Counted from the stretch's first letter, positions 8,302 through 15,978 are shown. The stretch: 64,000 nucleotides of DNA from Promicromonospora panici (GCF_900608595.1 NZ_UWYY01000017.1:1-64000); one strand, 5' to 3'. Program-made: numbers and translations. Notes: generated by a model from the sequence alone, not told the origin.

Positions 8302-9750
8302 ATGGGTGACACGCAGTGGGAGGAGCTCGACGGTGACGGCTCGCTCCTCAAGGTGAAGGGCCAGGCGTACGTCGACATTGCCGACGCGATCGTCCGCTCG
8401 ATGGGTGCCTTGGACAACATCACGGACCAGATCGAGAGCAAGTCGCTGGCGATGGACAAGACTCGCAAGGTCGCCACGGACGTCCGGGACAGCATCAAGA
8501 ACGCCGAGGGCCGATACCGGGAGACGGGCGCAGCCCTCGTCGACTACGGAACTGCCCTCGTCGCCGCGAAGGCGGAAGCGGATCCCGCCGCGCAGATGTT
8601 GCGGACGCTCCGTGACGCGCAGGAGACGGCGCAGGCCAGAGCCAGTGTCGCGGAGACCGCGGTCGAGGATCTCCCCGACAACGCGAGCGCCGCGGACAAG
8701 AGCGATGCCGAGCGTCAGGCCACCGACGCTGGGGGCGAGGTCGACCGGCTCGCGGGCGAGATCGCCAGGTACGAGGGCCAGTGGCAGGGCGGCAAGGACG
8801 ACAAGGACAGCGCTGCCGGGAACGCCAGGAGCCGGATCGACGAGCAGTTCGAGAGGGACGAGGCCGCCGACTTCACCGACGGCTTCTGGGACCACGTCGG
8901 GGACTGGGCAGGGAAGATATACAAGGTCTTCAAGGTGATCTGCGACATCGCAGGAATCCTGGCGATCTTCCTCTCCTGGGTACCGATCCTGGGCCAGATA
9001 CTCGTGGCGCTCGCGGCGATCGGCGCGATCCTGAGCATCATCGAATCGGTCGTCAAATACGCGAACGGCGAGATCGGGTTCGGGGCGATGCTGCTCGGCG
9101 TCGGCCTCGGTGCTCTCTCGCTGTTTGGCGGCAAGCTCGCGACGCAGCTGTCGAAGTTCTCGAAGATGAAGACGCTCTTCTCGTCGTCGAACCGGATGAA
9201 CTCCATCGTGCTGGCCGGGGGCGACGACGGTGTCAAGCTCCTGGACGACGCCATGGTCTTCAGAAACGGTCTGCCGATCGGTGGATCGGCGATGGACAAG
9301 CTGAAGTACGCGTTCAAGACGCCGTTCACGCAGTCGACCTCGCAGATCGCCGTGCGGGAGGCATTCGAGAACGGATCGATGACTATGGGGGAGGCCTTCA
9401 AGGCGACGGTCAAGAACTCGTTCCCGAACCCGTTCGCGAGCGGAGCCCTGAAGGGCAACGTCCTCGGAGAGACGTCGACGCTGACCGCGAAGCTCGCCGA
9501 CATGGGCGTGGACGGCGTCCGGCTGGAGGGCCCGTGGCGATCGGCGCAAGTCCTGAGCGCTGCGACCTTCGGTAGTACCCTCACCAGCAACACCGTTGGA
9601 GCCGTCAATGGATTCACAGGCGGCGACGTTATGGGTGGGGTCAAGTCCTCGATCGGTGTTCTCGGCACCCCTGCCGGTGGCTCATGGGGCGCCGCGGCGA
9701 GTTCACCGATCACGATCATGAATGACATCAAGCTCCTCGGCACCCTCTGA
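8302..9750 (+). CDS. Putative T7SS substrate/effector with central membrane-active region
   Basis: A 482-residue protein with no signal peptide. Residues 1-210 are predicted long helices, charged and coiled-coil-like, as in N-terminal T7SS targeting domains. Residues ~213-285 are strongly hydrophobic and Gly/Ala/Ile-rich, with two or three helices. Residues ~290-482 are Gly/Ser/Asn-rich and contain a second glycine-rich hydrophobic tract near the C terminus. No enzymatic motif is recognised. The architecture (helical leader plus membrane-inserting C-terminal half, encoded after a small helical partner) recalls membrane-depolarising LXG toxins, but no homology can be shown here. A structural membrane component is the alternative. 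Confidence 0.6.
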   Translation: MGDTQWEELDGDGSLLKVKGQAYVDIADAIVRSMGALDNITDQIESKSLAMDKTRKVATDVRDSIKNAEGRYRETGAALVDYGTALVAAKAEADPAAQMLRTLRDAQETAQARASVAETAVEDLPDNASAADKSDAERQATDAGGEVDRLAGEIARYEGQWQGGKDDKDSAAGNARSRIDEQFERDEAADFTDGFWDHVGDWAGKIYKVFKVICDIAGILAIFLSWVPILGQILVALAAIGAILSIIESVVKYANGEIGFGAMLLGVGLGALSLFGGKLATQLSKFSKMKTLFSSSNRMNSIVLAGGDDGVKLLDDAMVFRNGLPIGGSAMDKLKYAFKTPFTQSTSQIAVREAFENGSMTMGEAFKATVKNSFPNPFASGALKGNVLGETSTLTAKLADMGVDGVRLEGPWRSAQVLSAATFGSTLTSNTVGAVNGFTGGDVMGGVKSSIGVLGTPAGGSWGAAASSPITIMNDIKLLGTL

Positions 9751-9777
9751 GCAGCTACTACTTCGGCAAGTGATAGT

Positions 9778-9815
9778 GCCCGAGGATGCTCCGGTGATAC
9801 CGGGCATCCTCGGGC
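9778..9815 (+). terminator. Hairpin terminator after putative T7SS substrate gene
   Basis: GCCCGAGGATGC (9778-9789) pairs perfectly with GCATCCTCGGGC (9804-9815). The 14-base loop contains a further CCGG-tgata-CCGG stem. It starts 27 bases after the stop of the 482-residue gene and 24 bases before the next start. No T-run follows, so it could also act as a processing or attenuation element between the genes. Confidence 0.6.
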
Positions 9816-9839
9816 TCCTGGACGACAGGGGGTCGTTAC

Positions 9840-10448
9840 ATGAGCGGATCAATCGTCGAGTTCGGTCTGAGATTGCCTGACACCTGGCATGTGCTGCCGG
9901 GTGTGGGCGACGCCGAGTGGGCCGGCACGATGGCGGCTGAGATCGCGGCGGGCTCTTCGGAGCCCGTAGCCGTGGATCTGCTCAGGCGGCAGCTCCTGGA
10001 CGTGCGCGCTTCAGTGGACGCGATGGGCGACGTCGGTCGGCTGCGGACCGCGGTCCTGGTCGACGATGTCACGGCGCCTCTGGTCAGCGCGATGATGACG
10101 GTCGGCCTCATGACAGGGGCGGACGCCGACATCTACAAGGCGCAGATGGAGCAGGTGGCACACGAGGTCGAGGACGCTCAGCTGATGGGCAACCAGCTCT
10201 TCGACGCGGAGGTGTCCGCGGGACCGGTGATCGGCGCCCACTTCCTGATCGGGCACATGCAGGATGGTCAGGGCGACGCGGGTGCACACCTCGAGGAGCG
10301 GGTCCACGCCGCGGTGTTCCCCACCGGAACGACCGATGCGCTCGACGTCATGGTGGTCGCCGCGAATGTCGGGCTCTTCGAGGACCTCCCGACGACGGTC
10401 GTCGATCTGCTCGAGAATGTGACGCTCAGGACGGAGGGCGTGGCATGA
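9840..10448 (+). CDS. Unknown T7SS-locus protein, paralog A
   Basis: A 202-residue soluble protein that I do not recognise. It begins with a motif (GLRLPDTWHVLP) that aligns with the start of the next gene product (RIVLPGTWVRVP), and both continue with an Ala/Glu-rich helix and a mixed beta-rich half. The stop overlaps the next start (ATGA), so the two are translationally coupled. Position after the putative substrate suggests chaperone, adaptor or immunity function, all unproven. It has no signal peptide or membrane segment. Confidence 0.65.
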   Translation: MSGSIVEFGLRLPDTWHVLPGVGDAEWAGTMAAEIAAGSSEPVAVDLLRRQLLDVRASVDAMGDVGRLRTAVLVDDVTAPLVSAMMTVGLMTGADADIYKAQMEQVAHEVEDAQLMGNQLFDAEVSAGPVIGAHFLIGHMQDGQGDAGAHLEERVHAAVFPTGTTDALDVMVVAANVGLFEDLPTTVVDLLENVTLRTEGVA

Positions 10449-11119
10449 CGAAGTCCGTCGAAGCGAAGCAGGTCCGTGTCTCGGACGGCGACGTGCGGAT
10501 CGTGCTTCCGGGCACGTGGGTACGTGTCCCGTTGGACAGCGAGGAAGTCGCGACGGCATACGCCAAGCGCTTGGTCAAGCGACAGGCCGGCAAGGCGGAC
10601 CGGATCGCCAGGGCCCGCCGTGAAGCAGTGCTGGAGCTGGTGAACTCCGCGCGTGAGGCCGTGAACATCGGCGTTCATACCTACCTGATGTCCCTGGAGA
10701 TCCTTCCGGGGATTCCGTTCCCCGCAGCGCTCCTGCTCCGGGACGAGGACTGGCCCGAAGCATCCCGGCCTGCTCTCGCAGAGGGTGACGTAGCGGCGGC
10801 GTTGACCACGGCGTTCCCCGAGATCGAGGTCGCCGAGGGTCGCTACGGCCCAGTTGGCAGGCGGTGGGAGATGGCGCGCCACGCGGTGGGCGAGGACGAC
10901 GAGGAATTCCAGACCCTGCGGCTGGAGTACTTCGTCCCACATCCGAGCGGCTCTGGTGTGCTCATGGCGCGCGCCAACATGTCCAACGTGCCCAGTGGAG
11001 AGCCGTTCGCGACGCTCTTCGACGAGATCATCGACTCGATCACGTTTCCAGAGCCGGACGAGGCCGGCCAGGGAGGCGAGACCAGCCCGGCGCAGGAGCC
11101 CGCGGTCACGTCCGCCTGA
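10445..11119 (+). CDS. Unknown T7SS-locus protein, paralog B
   Basis: A 224-residue soluble protein, diverged from the preceding gene product: a shared LPxTW opening followed by an amphipathic helix, a Met/Leu-rich strand region, and a C-terminal strand-rich part (EYFVPHP, LMARANMSN). The C-terminal 25 residues are Pro/Glu-rich and probably disordered. It overlaps the upstream gene by four bases and ends at a perfect bidirectional hairpin. I know of no function. Two adjacent diverged copies suggest a heterodimer or one copy for each partner. Confidence 0.65.
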   Translation: MTKSVEAKQVRVSDGDVRIVLPGTWVRVPLDSEEVATAYAKRLVKRQAGKADRIARARREAVLELVNSAREAVNIGVHTYLMSLEILPGIPFPAALLLRDEDWPEASRPALAEGDVAAALTTAFPEIEVAEGRYGPVGRRWEMARHAVGEDDEEFQTLRLEYFVPHPSGSGVLMARANMSNVPSGEPFATLFDEIIDSITFPEPDEAGQGGETSPAQEPAVTSA

Positions 11120-11131
11120 GCCCGCTTGGTC

Positions 11132-11170
11132 GGCTGAGCCTGTCTGAGTTGACCTCAGACAGGCTCAGCC
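11132..11170. terminator. Bidirectional hairpin terminator
   Basis: Perfect 17-bp arms (11132-11148 and 11154-11170, GGCTGAGCCTGTCTGAG and its complement) around a 5-base loop, lying exactly between two convergent genes whose stops are at 11119 and 11175. It should end transcription from both sides. Confidence 0.85.
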
Positions 11171-11174
11171 CGAT

Positions 11175-11792
11175 TCAGCGCTTGTCCTGGTCTCGGAGCT
11201 GAGCCTGGTACTGCTCCATGCGGGCCTGGTGCGCGGAGGCCTGGTCGGGAGCCGCCTTCCTCCACAGTTCGACGAGCTCGGCCGCCGCCGCCTCGTCGGA
11301 CGACCCCTGTGCGGCTCGCCAGACGAGAGCGTGCACCGTGCCCTCGGGGGCAGCGCCGCTGTCGAGGACCGCGGTCGCACGGTCCGCGACGCCCTGCGGA
11401 ATCGGCCGGGCCGTCCCGGCGACGTCGCCGATCACTCGATCCGCGCTCGCGGCACCGCCTGCTCGCGACTGCGCGGTGGCAAGCAGCCTCAGGAGCGGGC
11501 CGCTGACGACGGCCAGGAGGATCCCGGCCGCGATTCCGACCGCGATGCGCATCCCGATCTCCACCGGCGCGACCACGACGACGACCACGACGGCGATCGC
11601 CACGCAGATCAGATACCACCAGGAGCCCGTCCTCTTGACCGCGCGGAACCAGCCGGGCATGTTCCCGCTGAATCCGTCGAGCGCGGCGTCGAGCTGTTCG
11701 ACGGCCTTGGCTACCCCGGCGGGCGCCCCCGGCGCTGTGACGATCCAGCGCTCCGAGGCGCTTCCCTTGATGAGCCAGTTCGCCTGCGACAT
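11175..11792 (-). CDS. Membrane protein with C-terminal helical domain shared with 12732-13004
   Basis: I start this gene at ATG 11792, preceded by AAGGGGA, giving 205 residues. A soluble N-terminal ~55 residues is followed by two membrane helices (about residues 58-100, one Val-rich), a linker, and a C-terminal helical domain with a distinctive HALVWRAAQGSSDE stretch. The same domain occurs in the protein at 12732-13004 (HELLWRGARHGSD). The family is unknown to me. Its place between T7SS genes suggests a locus-specific membrane accessory or immunity-like protein. Confidence 0.65.
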   Translation of the reverse strand: MSQANWLIKGSASERWIVTAPGAPAGVAKAVEQLDAALDGFSGNMPGWFRAVKRTGSWWYLICVAIAVVVVVVVAPVEIGMRIAVGIAAGILLAVVSGPLLRLLATAQSRAGGAASADRVIGDVAGTARPIPQGVADRATAVLDSGAAPEGTVHALVWRAAQGSSDEAAAAELVELWRKAAPDQASAHQARMEQYQAQLRDQDKR

Positions 11793-11966
11793 CTCGTTCC
11801 CCTTGTATTCGATGTACGACGCCCTGCTCGCGGACCCTGGGGCGTCTTCGACCACGAAGACACTAGCAGTCAGATTTCACCCCGAGATCGGCTCCCGACC
11901 TGGCCGTTACCTCAGCGCGCGGATAGCGTTGCGCCCGGCATACGTCGATGACGAAGGGACGAGATC

Positions 11967-12686
11967 GTGGTGAACCCGGCAGGAAGGTCCACGAGGGCGA
12001 AGGCGCCTCCGGGGCCGGTGAGCCTCTTGCTCCGACCCGTCGGCTACTGGTGCCTGGCGTGGGTCTGGGCCGCCATCTGGGTGGTCGGGATCCTGCTCGC
12101 GCCTGGCTCGATCGCGTACGTCTACTTCGATGACGAGATCATCCTGGGACAGGTGCTCGGGGATACCTCGTTCCTCGGCATTGTCGCGCTGGTGGTGATC
12201 GTGGTCCCGATCCTGGTCGCGGTCATGGGACCCGGCGCCATGTTCTGGGTCCCGACCATGGGCTGGCCGCTCGCGGTGCTCTGCTTCACCTACGCGTTCC
12301 GGGGGCTGCGCCCCTCGTACGCGAAGGAGCCGCTCTCCTACACGACCCAGGCGCCGCGTGGGTCGTCTCTCGGCCCGCCCACGATCGGGACGGTCGCGCT
12401 GTCGCTGAAGCCGGTGCGCCGGTCTCGGTTCACTGACACGATCATGAAGTGGTACATGGCCGGCTGGGATCTCCACATGGAGATCTTCCTGGCTGCGCTG
12501 CCGGCCGGGCTCGGCTGGGTGTGCTTCTTCGGCTGGGCGTCCCGCGATATCAACGAGTCGTTGCGACAAGGTCTGCTGGTCGCCGGATGTGTGCTGGTGC
12601 TCGTCTCGTTCGTCCTGGTGGCCCGTGCCCTGCGCGTCCTGTTCAAGCGGTGGCAGCCGGACGGCATCGTCGTCGCTTCCGTCTGA
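11967..12686 (+). CDS. Multi-pass membrane protein of unknown function
   Basis: A 239-residue protein starting at GTG 11967 with AAGGGACGAG upstream. Four or more hydrophobic segments are seen: ~30-55, ~68-110, ~165-190 and ~200-225, with a basic N terminus inside. A Trp/Tyr-rich loop precedes the third. It is divergent from the gene ending at 11175, and the ~170-base gap between the starts should hold both promoters. No family is recognised. It lies within the T7SS-associated region and could be a machine component or protective membrane protein. Confidence 0.6.
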   Translation: MVNPAGRSTRAKAPPGPVSLLLRPVGYWCLAWVWAAIWVVGILLAPGSIAYVYFDDEIILGQVLGDTSFLGIVALVVIVVPILVAVMGPGAMFWVPTMGWPLAVLCFTYAFRGLRPSYAKEPLSYTTQAPRGSSLGPPTIGTVALSLKPVRRSRFTDTIMKWYMAGWDLHMEIFLAALPAGLGWVCFFGWASRDINESLRQGLLVAGCVLVLVSFVLVARALRVLFKRWQPDGIVVASV

Positions 12687-12731
12687 TACCCAGCGAGTTA
12701 CGAGCAACGAGTACGTGGGCGGTGCGGGGTG

Positions 12732-13004
12732 TCAGAGACCGTTCCGCCTGCGTATCTCTTCGAGCTTCCTGGAAAGCGCCTCGTCGTCCGCCGCACGCTG
12801 TGCCGCGAGTTCGGTGGCCACCCGCCGCAGCAGTGCGTCCAGATCGGACTCCGCGGCCTCCCTGTCAGACCCGTGCCGTGCGCCACGCCAGAGCAGTTCA
12901 TGAACCTCGGGCTCCAGATGCGGGTCGCGCTCGACCACGGCGTCGAGAGCCTTCTGCGCACCCGCGGGGGCGACCCTGACCACCTGTGTGTCGACGACGA
13001 CCAT
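12732..13004 (-). CDS. Small helical protein, soluble paralog of the 11175-11792 C-terminal domain
   Basis: A 90-residue product from ATG 13004, with GGGGAAG eight bases upstream. The frame is open further upstream, but codons there look non-coding. It matches the C-terminal ~75 residues of the protein at 11175-11792 (HELLWRGARHGSDREAAESDL against HALVWRAAQGSSDEAAAAEL) and lacks that protein's membrane helices. Codons are strongly G/C-ending, supporting coding. It may be a stand-alone copy of a partner-binding domain, or the remnant of a longer gene whose membrane half was lost. Confidence 0.6.
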   Translation of the reverse strand: MVVVDTQVVRVAPAGAQKALDAVVERDPHLEPEVHELLWRGARHGSDREAAESDLDALLRRVATELAAQRAADDEALSRKLEEIRRRNGL

Positions 13005-13028
13005 ACTGGTGTCTTCCCCGCCATTGCG

Positions 13029-13172
13029 ATGGATGTCTCCCGGACCACCAGCGTCGTCTGTGGCGTAATCGCCGCTCTGCTGATCGTGTTTTCCGTCGCG
13101 TGGGCGCTCCGGCTCACGTTCATTCGGCCACGGCCGAAAGACCGGCCCGGACGGTCCGAAAACGGCTCGTGA
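13029..13172 (+). CDS. Possible 47-residue single-helix membrane protein
   Basis: ATG 13029 opens a 47-residue frame: MDVSRTTS, one clean hydrophobic helix (about residues 8-30), then a basic tail ending RPGRSENGS. It is divergent from the 12732-13004 gene with 24 bases between starts. The helix-plus-basic-tail pattern is typical of real small membrane proteins. There is no good ribosome site, and the frame could be chance in GC-rich DNA. It could supply in trans the membrane part missing from its divergent neighbour, which is speculative. Confidence 0.35.
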   Translation: MDVSRTTSVVCGVIAALLIVFSVAWALRLTFIRPRPKDRPGRSENGS

Positions 13173-13200
13173 CATGGGCGAATGACCATGTAAGGTCCGG

Positions 13201-13218
13201 ATGGGTAGACCTACCCAT
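13201..13218. promoter_or_regulatory. 18-bp palindrome upstream of WXG100 gene, copy 2
   Basis: ATGGGTAGACCTACCCAT, identical to 7902-7919. It lies 83 bases before ATG 13302 (84 bases for copy 1 and ATG 8004), and a -10-like TAGCGT at 13241-13246 begins 23 bases after its end, the same offset as TACCGT in copy 1. Outside the palindrome and the TANCGT hexamer the two regions are not alike, so conservation is restricted to these sites. This strongly suggests a shared transcription factor or sigma-factor promoter class. Confidence 0.8.
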
Positions 13219-13301
13219 CGACGTGACGGGCACGGGTCTGTAGCGTCTTAGTCAGTCGGGCGGCCGAGGGGGCCGGCCGCGTATCTGGAAGAGGAGATGT
13301 C

Positions 13302-13598
13302 ATGGCGGACCTTAACGTCACCTACGATGAGATGCGGTCGCAGGCGAACCAGCTGCGAACGGGCCAGCAGACCATCATGGACACGCTGACCGACCTGTCG
13401 AACCAGGTGAACAACCTGGTGGCGTCGGGCTTCGTGACGCAGCAGGCGTCGGGCGCGTTCCAGGGCTCGTATGAGCAGTTCACCGTGGGTGCCAAGCAGG
13501 CGATCGAGGGCATCGAGGGTATGGCCTCGTTCCTCGAGTCGGCTGCTCAGGCCATGCAGGACACGGACCAGAGCCTGGCGCAGGGCATCGGCGGCTGA
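13302..13598 (+). CDS. WXG100-family T7SS substrate (EsxA-like)
   Basis: A 98-residue helical hairpin protein of typical WXG100 length and layout: helix 1, a turn near residues 42-52 reading SGFVTQQASGAFQG, then helix 2 ending in a flexible tail with QDTDQSLAQGI. The turn has Ser-Gly-Ala-Phe rather than Trp-x-Gly, a common variant in actinobacteria. A good AGAGGAG ribosome site precedes ATG 13302. It is expected to be exported by the EccC-like machine upstream. It is monocistronic, with a shared palindromic promoter element before it and a perfect terminator after it. Confidence 0.9.
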   Translation: MADLNVTYDEMRSQANQLRTGQQTIMDTLTDLSNQVNNLVASGFVTQQASGAFQGSYEQFTVGAKQAIEGIEGMASFLESAAQAMQDTDQSLAQGIGG

Positions 13599-13630
13599 CA
13601 CCGTCGTCCGCCGTACCGGCGGGATCGCCG

Positions 13631-13671
13631 ACGCGGGGTGGTGCCAAGTACGACTTGGCACCACCCCGCGT
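13631..13671 (+). terminator. Strong hairpin terminator after WXG100 gene
   Basis: Perfect 19-bp arms (13631-13649 and 13653-13671) with a 3-base ACG loop, followed by TCGTTGTCGTCGT. It starts 32 bases after the WXG100 stop and isolates this highly expressed single gene from the following membrane-protein gene. Confidence 0.9.
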
Positions 13672-13726
13672 CGTTGTCGTCGTATCGCAGCCGTAGCCGT
13701 AGCAGTAGCGAACAGGAGACAAAGGC

Positions 13727-14299
13727 GTGGATCGCAAGACGCTCTACTGGGCCGTCCTGGTGCTCTTCCTCGTGCTCTCGATCGGGCGGCTCGCCGTCCA
13801 TCTCAGCCGTGACGACTACGAGGGGGCCACGGTCTGGATAGCGCTGCTGATCGTGATCGCCATCTGCGTCGTGACGGTCATGGTGGTCCTCGGCCGGGCC
13901 CGCGGGCTCGCGGCCCACGTGGAGAAGCGGCGACCGGGTGCCCGGGTGGTCCCGGCGTTCGGCACCGCCGAGACCGTGGACCAGGCCCGTGCCGCCGGCG
14001 CGTCGGCGCGCAAGATGATGCCCATGGGCGGGAGCCCGGTGGCGCTGGCCGTGCTGGGCGACGTCATAGAGGTGTGGGTGGGTCGCGAGGCCGAGCCCCG
14101 CTGGGTGGTGCGGCGGACGCCGGGCGGCGTGCGGGCGGCGTCGGGCACCTACGGGACGCGCGACGTCCGGGCTGTCCTGCTGTCCGACGGCAGTGCCGGA
14201 GTCACCGTGGTCCCGGCATACCGGCCGCTGCGCGCCATGGGCGGCGGCGCGACGGACGACGTCGACCGGGCGCTCGTCGAGCTCGGTGCCCCGGCCTGA
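13727..14299 (+). CDS. Two-helix membrane protein with cytoplasmic domain
   Basis: A 190-residue protein from GTG 13727 (AGGAG upstream). Two membrane helices at about residues 5-22 and 35-58 form a hairpin, then a ~130-residue soluble domain of alternating strands (VALAVLGDVIEVWVG, WVVRRTPGGV, VTVVPAYRP) resembles a PH-like fold. I do not recognise the family. It is the last gene before the housekeeping fprA and probably marks the edge of the T7SS region. Confidence 0.6.
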   Translation: MDRKTLYWAVLVLFLVLSIGRLAVHLSRDDYEGATVWIALLIVIAICVVTVMVVLGRARGLAAHVEKRRPGARVVPAFGTAETVDQARAAGASARKMMPMGGSPVALAVLGDVIEVWVGREAEPRWVVRRTPGGVRAASGTYGTRDVRAVLLSDGSAGVTVVPAYRPLRAMGGGATDDVDRALVELGAPA

Positions 14300-14390
14300 C
14301 CAGGCCTGAACCGGGCCGGCCACACCGTTCTCCCACGATCCCCGCACGTCCGCCCTGCGAGAGGGGATGAGGCGATCCTTACCCGGTCGG

Positions 14391-14396
14391 TAGAAT
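14391..14396 (+). promoter_or_regulatory. Probable -10 element of fprA
   Basis: TAGAAT lies 53 bases before GTG 14449 and matches the TANNNT core of housekeeping actinobacterial promoters. A convincing -35 is not seen. Confidence 0.45.
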
Positions 14397-14448
14397 CGTG
14401 GGCGGCCTTCGCTTCCCTCCTGACCTATCGACCGGAAGGCGCCCCTTC

Positions 14449-15849
14449 GTGAGCACCACCCGACCCCTGCGCGTCGCCGTCGTCGGCGCCGGCCCTGCCG
14501 GCATCTACGCGAGCGACATCCTGTCCAAGACCGACCTCGACGTCAGCATCGACCTGTTCGAGCGCCTTCCCGCGCCGTTCGGCCTGGTGCGGTACGGCGT
14601 GGCACCGGACCACCCGCGCATCAAGCAGATCATCGTCGCGCTCCACCGTGTGCTGGGCCGCGGAGACATCCGCCTGCTCGCCAACGTGGACTACGGCGTG
14701 GACGTGAAGCTCGAAGACCTGCGCCAGTACTACGACGCCGTGATCTTCTCCACCGGTTCCATCAAGGACGCCGAGCTGGACATCCCCGGCATCGACCTCG
14801 ACGGTTCCTACGGCGCCGCCGACTTCGTGTCCTGGTACGACGGCCACCCCGACGTGCCCCGCACGTGGCCGCTGGAGGCGGAGCAGGTGGCCGTGGTCGG
14901 CGCCGGCAACGTCGCCCTCGACGTCGCCCGTATCCTCGCCAAGCACGCGGACGACCTGCTGCCCACCGAGATCCCGGCCAACGTGCACGAGATCCTGAAG
15001 TCTTCCCCGGTCACGGACGTGCACGTGTTCGCGCGCCGCGGCCCGGCGCAGGTCAAGTTCTCGCCGCTGGAGCTGCGCGAGCTGGGCCACGTGCCCGACG
15101 TCGACATCGTCGTGTACCCGGAGGACTTCGACTTCGACGAAGGTTCTGAAGCCGCGATCAACTCGTCGAACCAGACCAAGCAGGTAGTGAAGACCCTGGT
15201 GGACTGGACACTGAAGGACCCGGCGCAGAACACCGCGTCGCGCCGTCTGCACTTGCACTTCCTGCACGCCCCGGCCGAGGTCCTCGGCGAGAACGGCAAG
15301 GTGGTCGGGTTCCGCACGGAGCGCACCGCCCTGCAGGGTGACGGCACCGTCAAGGGCACCGGCGAGTTCGTCGACTGGCCGGTCCAGGCCGTCTACCGCG
15401 CGGTGGGCTACTTCGGCTCGTCCCTGCCGGAGATCCCGTACGACGACGTCAAGGGCGTCATCACCAACCGCGAGGGCCGGGTTGTCGACATCGACGGCAA
15501 CCAGGTGCCCGGCGTGTACGCGACGGGCTGGATCAAGCGCGGCCCGGTGGGCCTTATCGGGCACACCAAGTCCGACGCGTCCGAGACCGTGCGGCACCTC
15601 GTCGAGGACGTCACCGGTGTGGCCGACGGCGAGGCACCCGGCGACCTGGCCGGCGGCCGTACCGCGCCGCAGGGTGAGCCGGACGCCATCACCGAGTTCC
15701 TCGCGGGCAAGGGCGTGGAGTACATCGAGTGGTCCGGCTGGGAGCTCTTGGACGCGCACGAGCGCGCGCTCGGCGAGGCCGAGGGCCGCGAGCGCGTCAA
15801 GGTCGTCCCGCGCGACGAGATGATCGCGGTCGCGCGCAACGGCGGCTGA
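14449..15849 (+). CDS. fprA: Ferredoxin-NADP+ reductase (FprA / adrenodoxin reductase family)
   Basis: This flavoenzyme moves electrons between NADPH and ferredoxin in the cytoplasm. I start at GTG 14449, which follows GGAAGG and begins directly before the dinucleotide-binding segment; the frame extends upstream to 14398 without a ribosome site. The FAD motif GAGPAGIYAS is near residue 11, the NADPH-binding GAGNVALDVARI near residue 150, and the family signature RYGVAPDHP follows the first domain. The 466-residue length is normal. Neighbours are unrelated; it has its own promoter and terminator. Confidence 0.95.
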   Translation: MSTTRPLRVAVVGAGPAGIYASDILSKTDLDVSIDLFERLPAPFGLVRYGVAPDHPRIKQIIVALHRVLGRGDIRLLANVDYGVDVKLEDLRQYYDAVIFSTGSIKDAELDIPGIDLDGSYGAADFVSWYDGHPDVPRTWPLEAEQVAVVGAGNVALDVARILAKHADDLLPTEIPANVHEILKSSPVTDVHVFARRGPAQVKFSPLELRELGHVPDVDIVVYPEDFDFDEGSEAAINSSNQTKQVVKTLVDWTLKDPAQNTASRRLHLHFLHAPAEVLGENGKVVGFRTERTALQGDGTVKGTGEFVDWPVQAVYRAVGYFGSSLPEIPYDDVKGVITNREGRVVDIDGNQVPGVYATGWIKRGPVGLIGHTKSDASETVRHLVEDVTGVADGEAPGDLAGGRTAPQGEPDAITEFLAGKGVEYIEWSGWELLDAHERALGEAEGRERVKVVPRDEMIAVARNGG

Positions 15850-15870
15850 CGCTCCGCTGCTCGACACCGT

Positions 15871-15902
15871 AGGGGCCACCTTCCGATCGGAAGGTGGCCC
15901 CT
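15871..15902 (+). terminator. Terminator of fprA
   Basis: A 32-base perfect palindrome (AGGGGCCACCTTCCGA and its complement) 21 bases after the fprA stop, followed by TTGTCAT. A standard intrinsic terminator. Confidence 0.9.
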
Positions 15903-15945
15903 TTGTCATGCTTCTTTCCGGCCCGAATCTCGGCCACACGCCGCC

Positions 15946-15978
15946 ACGGCGGCAGCCCGGATACCGGGCTGCCGCCGT
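15946..15978 (+). terminator. Second hairpin downstream of fprA
   Basis: Arms ACGGCGGCAGCCCGG (15946-15960) and its complement (15964-15978) with ATA as loop, followed by TTTGTCGTC. It adds a second barrier between fprA and the pilus operon, or ends a short untranslated transcript. Confidence 0.75.

Noticed and set aside
12729..13172. A 147-codon plus-strand protein spanning this interval
   Set aside because: Its first 100 codons run antisense to the 90-residue gene, which has a recognisable paralog; only the last 47 codons are plausible.
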